DNA from: Hexactinellida sp. DTS-2022
Lineage: Eukaryota; Porifera; Hexactinellida
Assembly (NCBI GenBank): GCA_028753945.1
Contig: JAPNXP010000003.1
Location: forward strand, 1,488,001-1,552,000
Direction: 5' to 3'
Length of the DNA: 64,000 nt
In this document: in pieces, positions 12,881 to 26,500 of the stretch
Position numbering within the stretch: the stretch's first letter is position 1
Layout of the letters: every line of letters starts with the position of its first letter
Made by a program: the position numbers and the translations under genes
Notes under the pieces: model-generated
Told to the model about the DNA's origin: nothing
The model's input: the letters and a program-made list of their open reading frames with translations, nothing else
Databases searched by the model: none

Positions 12881-15829
12881 TCAACAGGAAACGTGCTTAA
12901 AACATAAATTTATCAATTTGGGAGTTTTTGACAGTCATTGCACATAAAGATTTATTTTTCTCGTTATTAGGCTCTTAAATGAATGTAAATTGAGTGTATG
13001 GAGTTTCAGTGGCACTGTTTGGACACTTTTGATGATAAATACTACATATCATCAAAAGAAACAACAGGAAACGTCCTTAAACCAATAATTTATCAATTTG
13101 GGAGTTTTTGAAAGTCATTGCACACAAAGATTGGTTTTTCACGATATTAGGGTCTCAAATGAATGTTACTTGAGTGAATGGTGTTTCAGTGGCACTGTTA
13201 GCACACTTTGATGATAAATTCTACATATCATCACTAGAAACAACAAGAAACGTCCTTTAACCATTAATTTATCAATTTGGGAGTTTTTGACTCACATTGC
13301 ACATAAAAATTTCTTTTTCTCGTTATTAGGCACTTAAATGAATGTAAATTGAGTGACTGGTATTTCAGTGGCACTGTTAGGACACATTTGTTGATAAATA
13401 CTATATATCATCAAAAGATACAACTGGAAACGTCCTTAAACGACAAGTAATAAATTTGAGTGTTTTTGACAGTCACTGAACATAGAAAATTGGTTTTTCT
13501 CGTTATTAGGCTCTTAAATGAATGTAAATTGAGTGACTGGTATTTCAGTGGCACAGTTAGGACTCATTTGTTGATAAATACTATATATCATCATTAGATA
13601 CAACTGGAAACGTCCTTAAACCAATAAGTTATCAATTTGGTAGTTTTTGACAGTCATTGCACACAAAAATTGGTTTTTCACGATATTAGTCTCTCAAATG
13701 AATGTTACTTGAGTGAGTGGTGTTTCAGTGACACTGTTAGCACACGTTTGATGATAAATATTACACATAATAAAAAGATTCAACAGGAAACGTGCTTATA
13801 CCATTAATTTATCAATTTGGGAACAGTCATTGCAAAGAAAATTGGTTTTTCTCGTTATTAGTCACTAAAATGAATGTTACTTGAGTGAGTGGTGTTACAG
13901 TGGCACTGTTAGCACTCTTTTGATGATAAATATTACATATAATAAAAAGATTCAATTGGAAACGGGAATAAACCATTAATTTATCAATTTGGGAGTTTTT
14001 GACAGTCATTTCACATAAAAATTGGTTTTTCTCGTTATTAGGCTCTTGAATGAATGTAAATTGAGTGAATTGTATTTCACTGGCACTGTTGGGACACTTT
14101 TGATGATAAATACTTTATATCATCAAAAGAAACAACAGGAAACGTCCTTAAACAATTAATTTATCAATTTGAGAGTTTTTGCCAGTCATTGCACATAAAA
14201 ATTGGTTTTTCTCGTTATTAGGCTTTTGAATGAATGTAAATTGAGTGAATGGTATTTCACTGGCACTGTTAGGACACATTTGATGATAAATACTATATAT
14301 CATCAAAAGATACAACTGGAAACGTCCTTAAACCACAAGTTATCAATTTGGGAGTTTTTGACACTCATTGCAAATAAAAATTGGTTTTTCTCGTTATTAG
14401 GTTCTTAAATGAAAGTCAATTAAGTGAATGGTGTTTCAGTGGCACTATTAATACACTTTTGGTGATAAATAATTCATTTCATCAAAAGAAACAACTGGAA
14501 ACGTCGGTAAACCATTCATTTATCATTTTGGTAGTTTTTGACAGTCATAGGTCACAAAAATTGGTTTTTCTCGATATCTGGCTCTTAAATGATTGTAAAT
14601 TGAGTGAGTGGTGTTTCAGTGGCACTGTAGGGGCACTTTTGATGATAAACACTACATATCATCAAAAGAAACAACAGGAAACGTCCTTAAACCATTAATT
14701 TATCAATTTCGGAGTTTTTGTTATTCATTGCACATAGAAAATTGGTTTTTCTCGTTATTAGGCTCATAATGAATGTTACTTGAGTGAGTGGTGTTTCAGT
14801 GGCACTGTTAGCACACTTTTAATGATAAATATAACTGAAAATAAAAAGATTCGACAGGAAACGTGCTTATACCATTTATTTATTAATTTGGGTGTTTTTG
14901 ACAGTCATTGCAAATATAAATTGGTTTTTCTCGTTATTAAGCTCTTAAATGAATGTAAATTTAGTGAAGGGTATTTCAGTGGCACTGTTAGGACACATTT
15001 GATGATAAATACTATATATCATCAAAAGATACAACTGGAAACGTCCTTAAACCACAAGTTATAAATTTGAGTGTTTTTGACAGTCACTGAACATAGAAAA
15101 TTGGTTTTTCTCGTTATTAGGCAATAAATGAATGTAAATTGAGTGACTGGTATTTCAGTGGCACTGTAGGGACACTTTTGATGATAAACACTATATATCA
15201 TCAAAAGAAACTACAGGAAACGTCCTTAAACAATTAATTTATCAATTTGAGAGTTTTTGACAGTCATTGCAGATAAAAATTGGTTTTTCTCGTTATTAGG
15301 CACTGAAATGAATGTAAATTGAGTGAATGGAGTTTCAGTGGCACTGTTTGGACACTTTTGATGATAAATACTACATATCATCAAAAGAAACAACAGGAAA
15401 CGTCCTTAATCCAATAATTTATCAATTTGAGAGTTTTTGACAGTCATTGCAAATAAAAATTGGTTTTTCTCGTTATTTGGCTCTTAAATGAAAGTTCATA
15501 GAGTGAATGTTGTTTCAGTGGCACTATTAAGACACTTTTGGAGATAAATAATTCATATCATCAAAAGAAACAATTGGAAACGTCGGTAAACATTCATTTA
15601 TCATTTTGGTAGTTTTTGACAGTCATTGCACCCAAAAATTGGATCTTTCACGATATTAGGCTCTCAAATGAATGTTACTTGAGTGAGTGGTGTTTCAGTG
15701 GCCCTGTTTGCACACTTTTGATGATAAATATTACATATAATAAAAAGAAACAATAGGAAACGCGCTTAAACCATTAATTTATCAAATTGGGAGTTTTTGA
15801 CAGTCAATGCACACAAAAATTGGTTTTTC

Positions 15830-18800
15830 ACAATATTAGGCTCTCAAATGTATGTTACTTGAGTGAGTGGAGTTTCTGTGGCACTGTCAGGAAACCTTTG
15901 ATGATAAATACTTCATATCATCAAAAGAAACAACTGGAAACGTCGGTAAACATTCATTTATCATTTGGTAGTTTTTGACAGTCATTGCAAATAAAAATTG
16001 GTTTTTCTCGTTATTAGGCTCTTAAATGGAAGTTACTTGTGTGAATGGTGTTTGAGTGGCACTATTAATACACTTTTGGTGATAAATAATTCATATCATC
16101 AAAAGAAACAACTGGAAATTCGGTAAACCATTCATTTATCATTTTGGTAGTTTTTGACAGTCATAGGTCACAAAATTGGTTTTTCTCGATATCTGGCTCT
16201 TAAATGATTGTAAATTGAGTGAGTGGTGCTTCAATGGCACTGTAGGGACACTTTTGATGATAAATATAAAATATCATCAAAAGATACAACAGGAAACGTC
16301 CTTAAACCATTAATTTATCAATTTGGGAGTTTTTGAGAGTCATTGGACGGAAAAATTGGTTTTTCTCGATATTAGGCTCTTAAATGAATGTAAATTGAGT
16401 GAATGGTATTTCAGTGGCACTGTTAGCACACCTTTGATGATAAATACTACATATCATCAGATAAAACAATAGGAAACGTGCCTTAACCATTAATTTATCA
16501 ATTTGGGTGTTTTTGACATTCATTGCACATAAAAATTGGTTTTTCCAGATAATAGGCTCTTAAATGAATGGAAATTGAGTGAGTGGTGTTTCTGTGGCAC
16601 TGTTAGAACACCTTTGATGATAAATTATTCAAATCATCAAAAGAAACAACTGGAAACAACGGTAAACCATTCATTTATCATTTTGGTAGTTTTTTTTACA
16701 GTCCTCGCACTCAAAAATTGGATTTTTCACGATATTAGGCTCTCAAATGAATCTTAAAGAGTGAGTGGTGTTTCAGTGGCCCTATTAGCACACTTTTGAT
16801 GATAAATATAAAATATCATCAAAAGAAACAACAGGAAACGTCCTTAAACCATTAATTTATCAATTTGGAAGTTTTTGACATTCATTGCACACAGAAATTC
16901 GTTTTTCCAGATACTAGGCTCAAAAATGAATGTAAATTGAGTGAATGGTGTTTCAGTGGCAGTGTTAGGACACATTTGATGATAAATTCTATAGATCATC
17001 AACAGATACAACTGGTGGAAACGTCCTTAAACTTACAAGTTATCAATTTGGTAGTTTTTGACAGTCATTGCAGACAAAATTGGTTTTTCACGATATTAGG
17101 CTCTCAAATGTATGTTACTTGAGTGAGTGGTGTTTCAGTGGCACTGTTAGAACACCTTTGATGATAAATATTACATATAATAAAAAGAAACAACTGGAAA
17201 CGTGCTTAAAACATTCATTTATCAATTTGGGAGTTTTTGACAGTTATTGCACATAAAAATTGGTTTTTCTCGTTATTAGGCTCTTAAATGGAAGTTACTT
17301 GTGTAAATGATGTTTCAGTGGCACTATTAATACACTTTTGGTGATAAATAATTCATATCATCAAAAGAAACAACTGGAAACGTCGGTAAACCATTCATTT
17401 ATCATTTTGGTAGTTTTTGACAGTCATAGGTCACAAAAATTGGTTTTTCTCAATATCTGGCTCTTAAATGATTGTAAATTGAGTGAGTGGTGCTTCAGTG
17501 GTACTGTAGGGACACTTTTGATGATAAACACTACTTATCATCAAAAGAAACAACAGGAAACGTCCTTAAACAATTAATTTATCAATTTGAGAGTTTTTGA
17601 CAGACATTGCACATAAAAATTGGTTTTTCTCGATATTAGGCACTGAAATGAATGTAAATTGAGTGAATGGAGTTTCAGTGGCACTGTTTGGACACTTTTG
17701 ATGATAAATACTACATATCATCAAAAGAAACAACAGGAAACGTCCTTAATCCAATAATTTATCAATTTGAGAGTTTTTGACAGTCATTGCAAATAAAAAT
17801 TGGTTTTTCTCGTTATTTGGCTCTTAAATGAAAGTTCCTAGAGTGAATGGTGTTTCAGTGGCACTATTAAGACACTTTTGGAGATAAATAATTCATATCA
17901 TCAAAAGAAACAACTGGAAACGTCGGTAAACATTCATTTATCATTTGGTAGTTTTTGACAGTCATTGCACCCAAAAATTGGATCTTTCACGATATTAGGC
18001 TCTCAAATGTATGTTACTTGAGTGAGTGGAGTTTCTGTGGCACTGTCAGGAAACCTTTGATGATAATACTTCATATCATCAAAAGAAACAACTGGAAACG
18101 TCGGTAAACATTCATTTATCATTTGGTAGTTTTTGACAGTCATTGCAAATAAAAATTGGTTTTTCTCGTTATTAGGCTCTTAAATGGAAGTTACTTGTGT
18201 GAATGGTGTTTGAGTGGCACTATTAATACACTTTTGGTGATAAATAATTCATATCATCAAAAGAAACAACTGGAAATTCGGTAAACCATTCATTTATCAT
18301 TTTGGTAGTTTTTGACAGTCATAGGTCACAAAATTGGTTTTTCTCGATATCTGGCTCTTAAATGATTGTAAATTGAGTGAGTGGTGCTTCAATGGCACTG
18401 TAGGGACACTTTTGATGATAAATATAAAATATCATCAAAAGATACAACAGGAAACGTCCTTAAACCATTAATTTATCAATTTGGGAGTTTTTGAGAGTCA
18501 TTGGACGGAAAAATTGGTTTTTCTCGATATTAGGCTCTTAAATGAATGTAAATTGAGTGAATGGTATTTCAGTGGCACTGTTAGCACACCTTTGATGATA
18601 AATACTACATATCATCAGATAAAACAATAGGAAACGTGCCTTAACCATTAATTTATCAATTTGGGTGTTTTTGACATTCATTGCACATAAAAATTGGTTT
18701 TTCCAGATAATAGGCTCTTAAATGAATGGAAATTGAGTGAGTGGTGTTTCTGTGGCACTGTTAGAACACCTTTGATGATAAATTATTCAAATCATCAAAA

Positions 18801-20100
18801 GAAACAACTGGAAACAACGGTAAACCATTCATTTATCATTTTGGTAGTTTTTTTTACAGTCCTCGCACTCAAAAATTGGATTTTTCACGATATTAGGCTC
18901 TCAAATGAATCTTAAAGAGTGAGTGGTGTTTCAGTGGCCCTATTAGCACACTTTTGATGATAAATATAAAATATCATCAAAAGAAACAACAGGAAACGTC
19001 CTTAAACCATTAATTTATCAATTTGGAAGTTTTTGACATTCATTGCACACAGAAATTCGTTTTTCCAGATACTAGGCTCAAAAATGAATGTAAATTGAGT
19101 GAATGGTGTTTCAGTGGCAGTGTTAGGACACATTTGATGATAAATTCTATAGATCATCAACAGATACAACTGGTGGAAACGTCCTTAAACTTACAAGTTA
19201 TCAATTTGGTAGTTTTTGACAGTCATTGCAGACAAAATTGGTTTTTCACGATATTAGGCTCTCAAATGTATGTTACTTGAGTGAGTGGTGTTTCAGTGGC
19301 ACTGTTAGAACACCTTTGATGATAAATATTACATATAATAAAAAGAAACAACTGGAAACGTGCTTAAAACATTCATTTATCAATTTGGGAGTTTTTGACA
19401 GTTATTGCACATAAAAATTGGTTTTTCTCGTTATTAGGCTCTTAAATGGAAGTTACTTGTGTAAATGATGTTTCAGTGGCACTATTAATACACTTTTGGT
19501 GATAAATAATTCATATCATCAAAAGAAACAACTGGAAACGTCGGTAAACCATTCATTTATCATTTTGGTAGTTTTTGACAGTCATAGGTCACAAAAATTG
19601 GTTTTTCTCAATATCTGGCTCTTAAATGATTGTAAATTGAGTGAGTGGTGCTTCAGTGGCACTGTAGGGACACTTTTGATGATAAACACTACTTATCATC
19701 AAAAGAAACAACAGGAAACGTCCTTAAACAATTAATTTATCAATTTGAGAGTTTTTGACAGACATTGCACATAAAAATTGGTTTTTCTCGATATTAGGCA
19801 CTGAAATGAATGTAAATTGAGTGAATGGAGTTTCAGTGGCACTGTTTGGACACTTTTGATGATAAATACTACATATCATCAAAAGAAACAACAGGAAACG
19901 TCCTTAATCCAATAATTTATCAATTTGAGAGTTTTTGACAGTCATTGCAAATAAAAATTGGTTTTTCTCGTTATTTGGCACTTAAATGAAAGTTCCTAGA
20001 GTGAATGGTGTTTCAGTGGCACTATTAAGACACTTTTGGAGATAAATAATTCATATCATCAAAAGAAACAATTGGAAACGTCGGTAAACATTCATTTATC
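15830..20100 (-). repeat. Higher-order repeat, 2,158-bp unit, two copies
   Basis: A 12-monomer block is duplicated in tandem: copy 1 about 15,840-18,000, copy 2 about 18,000-20,100. Landmarks shift by exactly 2,158 bp (16,536 to 18,694; 16,865 to 19,023; 17,068 to 19,226; 17,338 to 19,496), including rare variants such as GAAACAACGGTAAACC and TTTTTTTTACAGTCCTCGC. A partly homologous 13-monomer version begins before copy 1 (15,301 corresponds to 17,641). Confidence 0.93.
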
Positions 20101-21000
20101 ATTTTGGTAGTTTTTGACAGTCATAGGTCACAAAATTGGTTTTTCTCGATATCTGGCTCTTAAATGATTGTAAATTGAGTGAGTGGTGCTTCAGTGGCAC
20201 TGTAGGGACACTTTTGATGATAAATATAAAATATCATCAAAAGAAACAACAGGAAACGTCCTTAAACCATTAATTTATCAATTTGGGAGTTTTTGACAGT
20301 CATTGGACGGAAAAATTGGTTTTTCTCGATATTAGGCTCTTAAATGAATGGAAATTGAGTGAGTGGTGTTTCTTTGGCACTGTTAGAACACCTTTGATGA
20401 TAAATTATTCAAATCATCAAAAGAAACAACTGGAAACAACGGTAAACCATTCATTTATCATTTTGGTAGTTTTTTTTACAGTCCTTGCACTCAAAAATTG
20501 GATTTTTCACGATATTAGGCTCTCAAATGAATGTTAAAGAGTGAGTGGTGTTTCAGTGGCCCTGTTAGCACACATTTGATGATAAATATAAAATATCATT
20601 AAAAGAAACAACAGGAAACGTCCTTAAACCATTAATTTATCAATTTGGGAGTTTTTGACATTCATTGCACACAGAAATTCGTTTTTCCAGATACTAGGCT
20701 CAAAAATGAATGTAAATTGAGTGAGTGGTGTTTAAGTGGCACTGTCCAGACACCTTTGATGATAAATACTTCATATCATCAAAAGAAACCAATGGAAACG
20801 TTGGTAAACCATTCATTTATCATTTTGGTGGTTTTTGACAGACATAGGTCACAAAAATTGGTTTTTCTCGATATTATACTATAAATGAATGTAAATTGAG
20901 TGAGTGGTGTTTCAGTGGCACTGTTAGCACACTTTTGATGATAAATATTACATATAATATCAAGAAACAACTGGAAACGTGCTTAAACCATTAATTTATC

Positions 21001-23500
21001 AATTTGGAGTTTTTGACAGTCATAGGTCCCAAAAATTGGTTTTTCTCGATAAAATACTCTTAAATGAATGTAAATTGAGTGAGTGGTGTTTCAGTGGCAT
21101 TGTCAGGACACCTTTGATGATAAATACTTCATATCATCGAAAGAAACAACTGGAAACGTCGGTAAACGATTCATTTTGGTAGTTTTCGACAGTCATTGCA
21201 CACAAAAATTGGTTTTTCTGGTCATTAGGCTCTTAAATGAATGTAAATTGGGTGAATTGTGTTTCATTGGCACTGTTAGGACACATTTAATGATAAATAC
21301 TTCATATCATCAAAAGAAACCAATGGAAACGTTGGTAAACCATTCATTTATCATTTTGTTCGTTTTTGATAGACATAGGTCACAAAAATTGGTTTTTCTC
21401 GATATTATACTATTAAATGAATGTTACTTGAGTGAGTGGTGTTTCAGTGGCAATGTTAGCACACTTTTGATGATAGATATTATATATAATATTAAGAAAC
21501 AACAGGAAACGTGAATAAACCATTCATTTATCATTTTGATAGTTTTTGACAGTCATTGCACTTAAAAATTGGTTTTTCTCGTTATTAGGCACTCAAATGA
21601 ATGTTACTTCAGTGAGTGGTGTTTCAGTGGATACTGTTAGCACACTTTTTATGATAAATATTACATATAATATTAAGAAACAACAGGAAACGTGCTTAAA
21701 CCATTAATTTATCAATTTGGGAGTTTTTGACAGTCATTGCACATAAAAATTTGGTTTTCTGGTTATTAGGCTCTTAAATGAATGTAAATTGAGTTAGTGG
21801 TGTTTCAGTGGCACTGTTAGGACACCTTTGATGATAAATACTTCATATAATCAAAAGAAACAACTGGAAACGTCGGTAAACGATTCATTTATCATTTTGG
21901 TTGTTTTTGACAGTCATTGCACACAAAAATTGGTTTTTCACGATATTAGGCTCTCAAATGAATGTTACTTGAGTGAGTGGTGTTTCAGTGGCACTGTTAG
22001 CACACTTTTGATGATAAATATTACACATAATATTAAGAAACAACAGGAAACGTGCTTAAACCATTACTTCATCAATTTGGAGTTTTTGACAGTCATAGGT
22101 CCCAAAAATTGGTTTTTCGCGATAAAATACTCTTAAATGAATGTAAATTGAGCTGAAGCGGTGTTTCAGTGGCACTGTTAGGAAGATTTTGGTGATAAAT
22201 AATACATATCATCAAAAGAAACAACAGGAAACGTCCTTAAACCATTAATTTATCAATTTGGAGTTTTTGACAGTCATAGGTCCCAAAAATTGGTTTTTCT
22301 CGATAAAATACTCTTAAATGAATGTAAATTGAGTGAGTGGTGTTTCAGTGGCATTGTCAGGACACCTTTGATGATAAATACTTCATATCATCGAAAGAAA
22401 CAACTGGAAACGTCGGTAAACGATTCATTTTGGTAGTTTTCGACAGTCATTGCACACAAAAATTGGTTTTTCTGGTCATTAGGCTCTTAAATGAATGTAA
22501 ATTGGGTGAATTGTGTTTCATTGGCACTGTTAGGACACATTTAATGATAAATACTTCATATCATCAAAAGAAACCAATGGAAACGTTGGTAAACCATTCA
22601 TTTATCATTTTGTTCGTTTTTGATAGACATAGGTCACAAAAATTGGTTTTTCTCGATATTATACTATTAAATGAATGTTACTTGAGTGAGTGGTGTTTCA
22701 GTGGCAATGTTAGCACACTTTTGATGATAGATATTATATATAATATTAAGAAACAACAGGAAACGTGAATAAACCATTCATTTATCATTTTGATAGTTTT
22801 TGACAGTCATTGCACTTAAAAATTGGTTTTTCTCGTTATTAGGCACTCAAATGAATGTTACTTCAGTGAGTGGTGTTTCAGTGGATACTGTTAGCACACT
22901 TTTTATGATAAATATTACATATAATATTAAGAAACAACAGGAAACGTGCTTAAACCATTAATTTATCAATTTGGGAGTTTTTGACAGTCATTGCACATAA
23001 AAATTTGGTTTTCTGGTTATTAGGCTCTTAAATGAATGTAAATTGAGTTAGTGGTGTTTCAGTGGCACTGTTAGGACACCTTTGATGATAAATACTTCAT
23101 ATAATCAAAAGAAACAACTGGAAACGTCGGTAAACGATTCATTTATCATTTTGGTTGTTTTTGACAGTCATTGCACACAAAAATTGGTTTTTCACGATAT
23201 TAGGCTCTCAAATGAATGTTACTTGAGTGAGTGGTGTTTCAGTGGCACTGTTAGCACACTTTTGATGATAAATATTACACATAATATTAAGAAACAACAG
23301 GAAACGTGCTTAAACCATTACTTCATCAATTTGGAGTTTTTGACAGTCATAGGTCCCAAAAATTGGTTTTTCGCGATAAAATACTCTTAAATGAATGTAA
23401 ATTGAGCTGAAGCGGTGTTTCAGTGGCACTGTTAGGAAGATTTTGGTGATAAATAATACATATCATCAAAAGAAACAACAGGAAACGTCCTTAAAACATT
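21001..23500 (-). repeat. Higher-order repeat, 1,254-bp unit, two copies
   Basis: A seven-monomer block: copy 1 about 21,001-22,254, copy 2 about 22,255-23,500. Landmarks move by 1,254 bp (21,083 to 22,337; 21,828 to 23,082), with identical short monomers such as the deletion variant AACGATTCATTTTGGTAG. Confidence 0.93.
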
Positions 23501-26500
23501 AATTTTTCAATTTGGGAGTTTTTGACAGTCATTGCTCTCAAAAATTGGTTTTTCCAGATATTAGGCTCTTAAATCAATGTAAATTGAGTGAGTGGTGTTT
23601 CAGTGGCACTGTCAGGACACCTTTGATGATAAATACTTCATATCATCAAAAGAAACAACTGGAAACGTCGGTAAACCAATAATTTTTCAATTTGGGAGTT
23701 TTTGACAGTCATTGCTCTCAAAAATTGGTTTTTCCAGATATTAGGCTCTTAAATGAATGTAAATTGAGTGAGTGGTGTTTCAGTGGCACTGTCAGGACAC
23801 CTTTGATGATAAATACTTCATATCATCTAACGAAACTACTGGAAACGTCGGTAAACCATTCATTTATCATTTTGGTAGTTTTTGCCAGTCATTGCGCTTA
23901 AAAATTGGTTTTTCTCGATATTATACTCTTAAATGAATGTAAATTGAGTGATTTGAGTTTAAGTGGCACTGTTAGCACACTTTTGATGATAAATATTACA
24001 TATAATATTAAGAAACAACAGGAAACGTCCTTAAACCATTAATTTATCAATTTGGGAGTTTTTGACAGTCATTGCTCTCAAAAATTGGTTTTTCCAGATA
24101 TTAGGATCTTAAATGAATGTAAATTGAGTGAGTGGTGTTTCAGTGGCACTGTCTGGACACCTTTGATGATAAATACTTCACATCATCAAAAGAAACCAAT
24201 GGAAACGTTGGTAAACCATAAATTTATCAATTTGGGATTTTTTGACAGTCATTGCACATAAAAATTGTTTTTCTCGTTATTAGGCTCTTAAATGAATGTA
24301 AATTGAGTGAATGGTGTTTCAGTGGCACTTTTAGGACTCTTTTGATGATAAATACTACATGTCATCAAAAGAAACAACAGGATACGTCCTTAAACCAATA
24401 ATTTATCAATTTGGGAGTTTTTGACAGTCATTGCACTCAAAAATTGGTTTTTCTGGTTATTAGGCACTTAAATGAATGTAAATTGAGTAATGGTGTTTTA
24501 GTGGCACTGTTAGGATACATTTGATGTTAAATACTTCATATCATCAAAAGAAACAACTGGAAACGTCGGTAAACCATTCATTTATCATTTTGGTATATTG
24601 TGACAGAAATTGCACTTAAAAATTGGTTTTTCTGGTTATTAGGCTCTTAAATGAATGTAAATTGAGTGAATGGTGTTTCAGTGGCACTGTTAGGACACAT
24701 TTGATGATAAATACTATATATCAAAAAAAGATACAACCGGAAACGTCCATAAACCACTAAGTTATGAATTTGGGAGTTTTGGATTGTGATTGCACACAAA
24801 AATTGGTTTTTCCAGATACTAGGATCAAAAATGGATGTAAATTGTTTGAGTGGTGTTTCAGTGGCACTGTTAGCACACTTTTGATGATAAATATTACATA
24901 TAATATTAAGAAACAACAGGAAACGTGCTTAAACCATTAATTTATCAATTTGGAGTTTTTGACAGTCATAGGTCCCAAAAATTGGTTTTTCTCGATAAAA
25001 TACTCTTAAATGAATGTAAATTGAGCTGAAGCGGTGTTTCAGTGGCACTGTTAGGAAGATTTTGGTGATAAATAATACATATCATCAAAAGAAACAACAG
25101 GAAACGTCCTTAAAACATTAATTTTTCAATTTGGGAGTTTTTGACAGTCATTGCTCTCAAAAATTGGTTTTTCCAGATATTAGGCTCTTAAATGAATGTA
25201 AATTGAGTGAGTGGTGTTTCAGTGGCACTGTCAGGACACCTTTGATGATAAATACTTCATATCATCAAAAGAAACAACTGGAAACGTCGGTAAACCAATA
25301 ATTTTTCAATTTGGGAGTTTTTGACAGTCATTGCTCTCAAAAATTGGTTTTTCCAGATATTAGGCTCTTAAATGAATGTAAATTGAGTGAGTGGTGTTTC
25401 AGTGGCACTGTCAGGACACCTTTGATGATAAATACTTCATATCATCTAACGAAACTACTGGAAACGTTGTAAACCATTCATTTATCATTTTGGTAGTTTT
25501 TGCCAGTCATTGCGCTTAAAAATTGGTTTTTCTCGATATTATACTCTTAAATGAATGTAAATTGAGTGATTTGAGTTTAAGTGGCACTGTTAGGACTCTT
25601 TTGATGATTTATACTACATATCATCAAAAGAAACAACAGGAAACGTCCTTAAACCAATAATTTATCAATTTGGAGTTTTTGACAGTCATAGGTCCCAAAA
25701 ATTGGTTTTTCTCGATAAAATACTCTTAAATGAATGTAAATTGAGTGAGTGGTGTTTCAGTGGCATTGTCAGGACACCTTTGATGATAAATACTTCATAT
25801 CATCGAAAGAAACAACTGGAAACGTCGGTAAACGATTCATTTTGGTAGTTTTTGACAGTCATTGCACACAAAAATTGGTTTTTCTGGTCATTAGGCTCTT
25901 AAATGAATGTAAATTGAGTGAATTGTGTTTCAGTGGCACTGTTAGGACACATTTAATGATAAATACTTCATATCATCAAAAGAAACCAATGGAAACGTTG
26001 GTAAACCATTCATTTATCATTTTGTTCGTTTTTGACAGACATAGGTCACAAAAATTGGTTTTTCTCGATATTATACTATTAAATGAATGTTACTTGAGTG
26101 AGTGGTGTTTCAGTGGCAATGTTAGCACACTTTTGATGATAGATATTATATATAATATTAAGAAACAACAGGAAACGTGCTTAAACCATTAATTTATCAA
26201 TTTGGGAGTTTTTGACAGTCATTGCACATAAAAATTTGGTTTTCTGGTTATTAGGCTCTTAAATGAATGTAAATTGAGTTAGTGGTGTTTCAGTGGCACT
26301 GTTAGGACACCTTTGATGATAAATACTTCATATAATCAAAAGAAACAACTGGAAACGTCGGTAAACGATTCATTTATCATTTTGGTTGTTTTTGACAGTC
26401 ATTGCACACAAAAATTGGTTTTTCACGATATTAGGCTCTCAAATGAATGTTACTTGAGTGAGTGGTGTTTCAGTGGCACTGTTAGCACACTTTTGATGAT

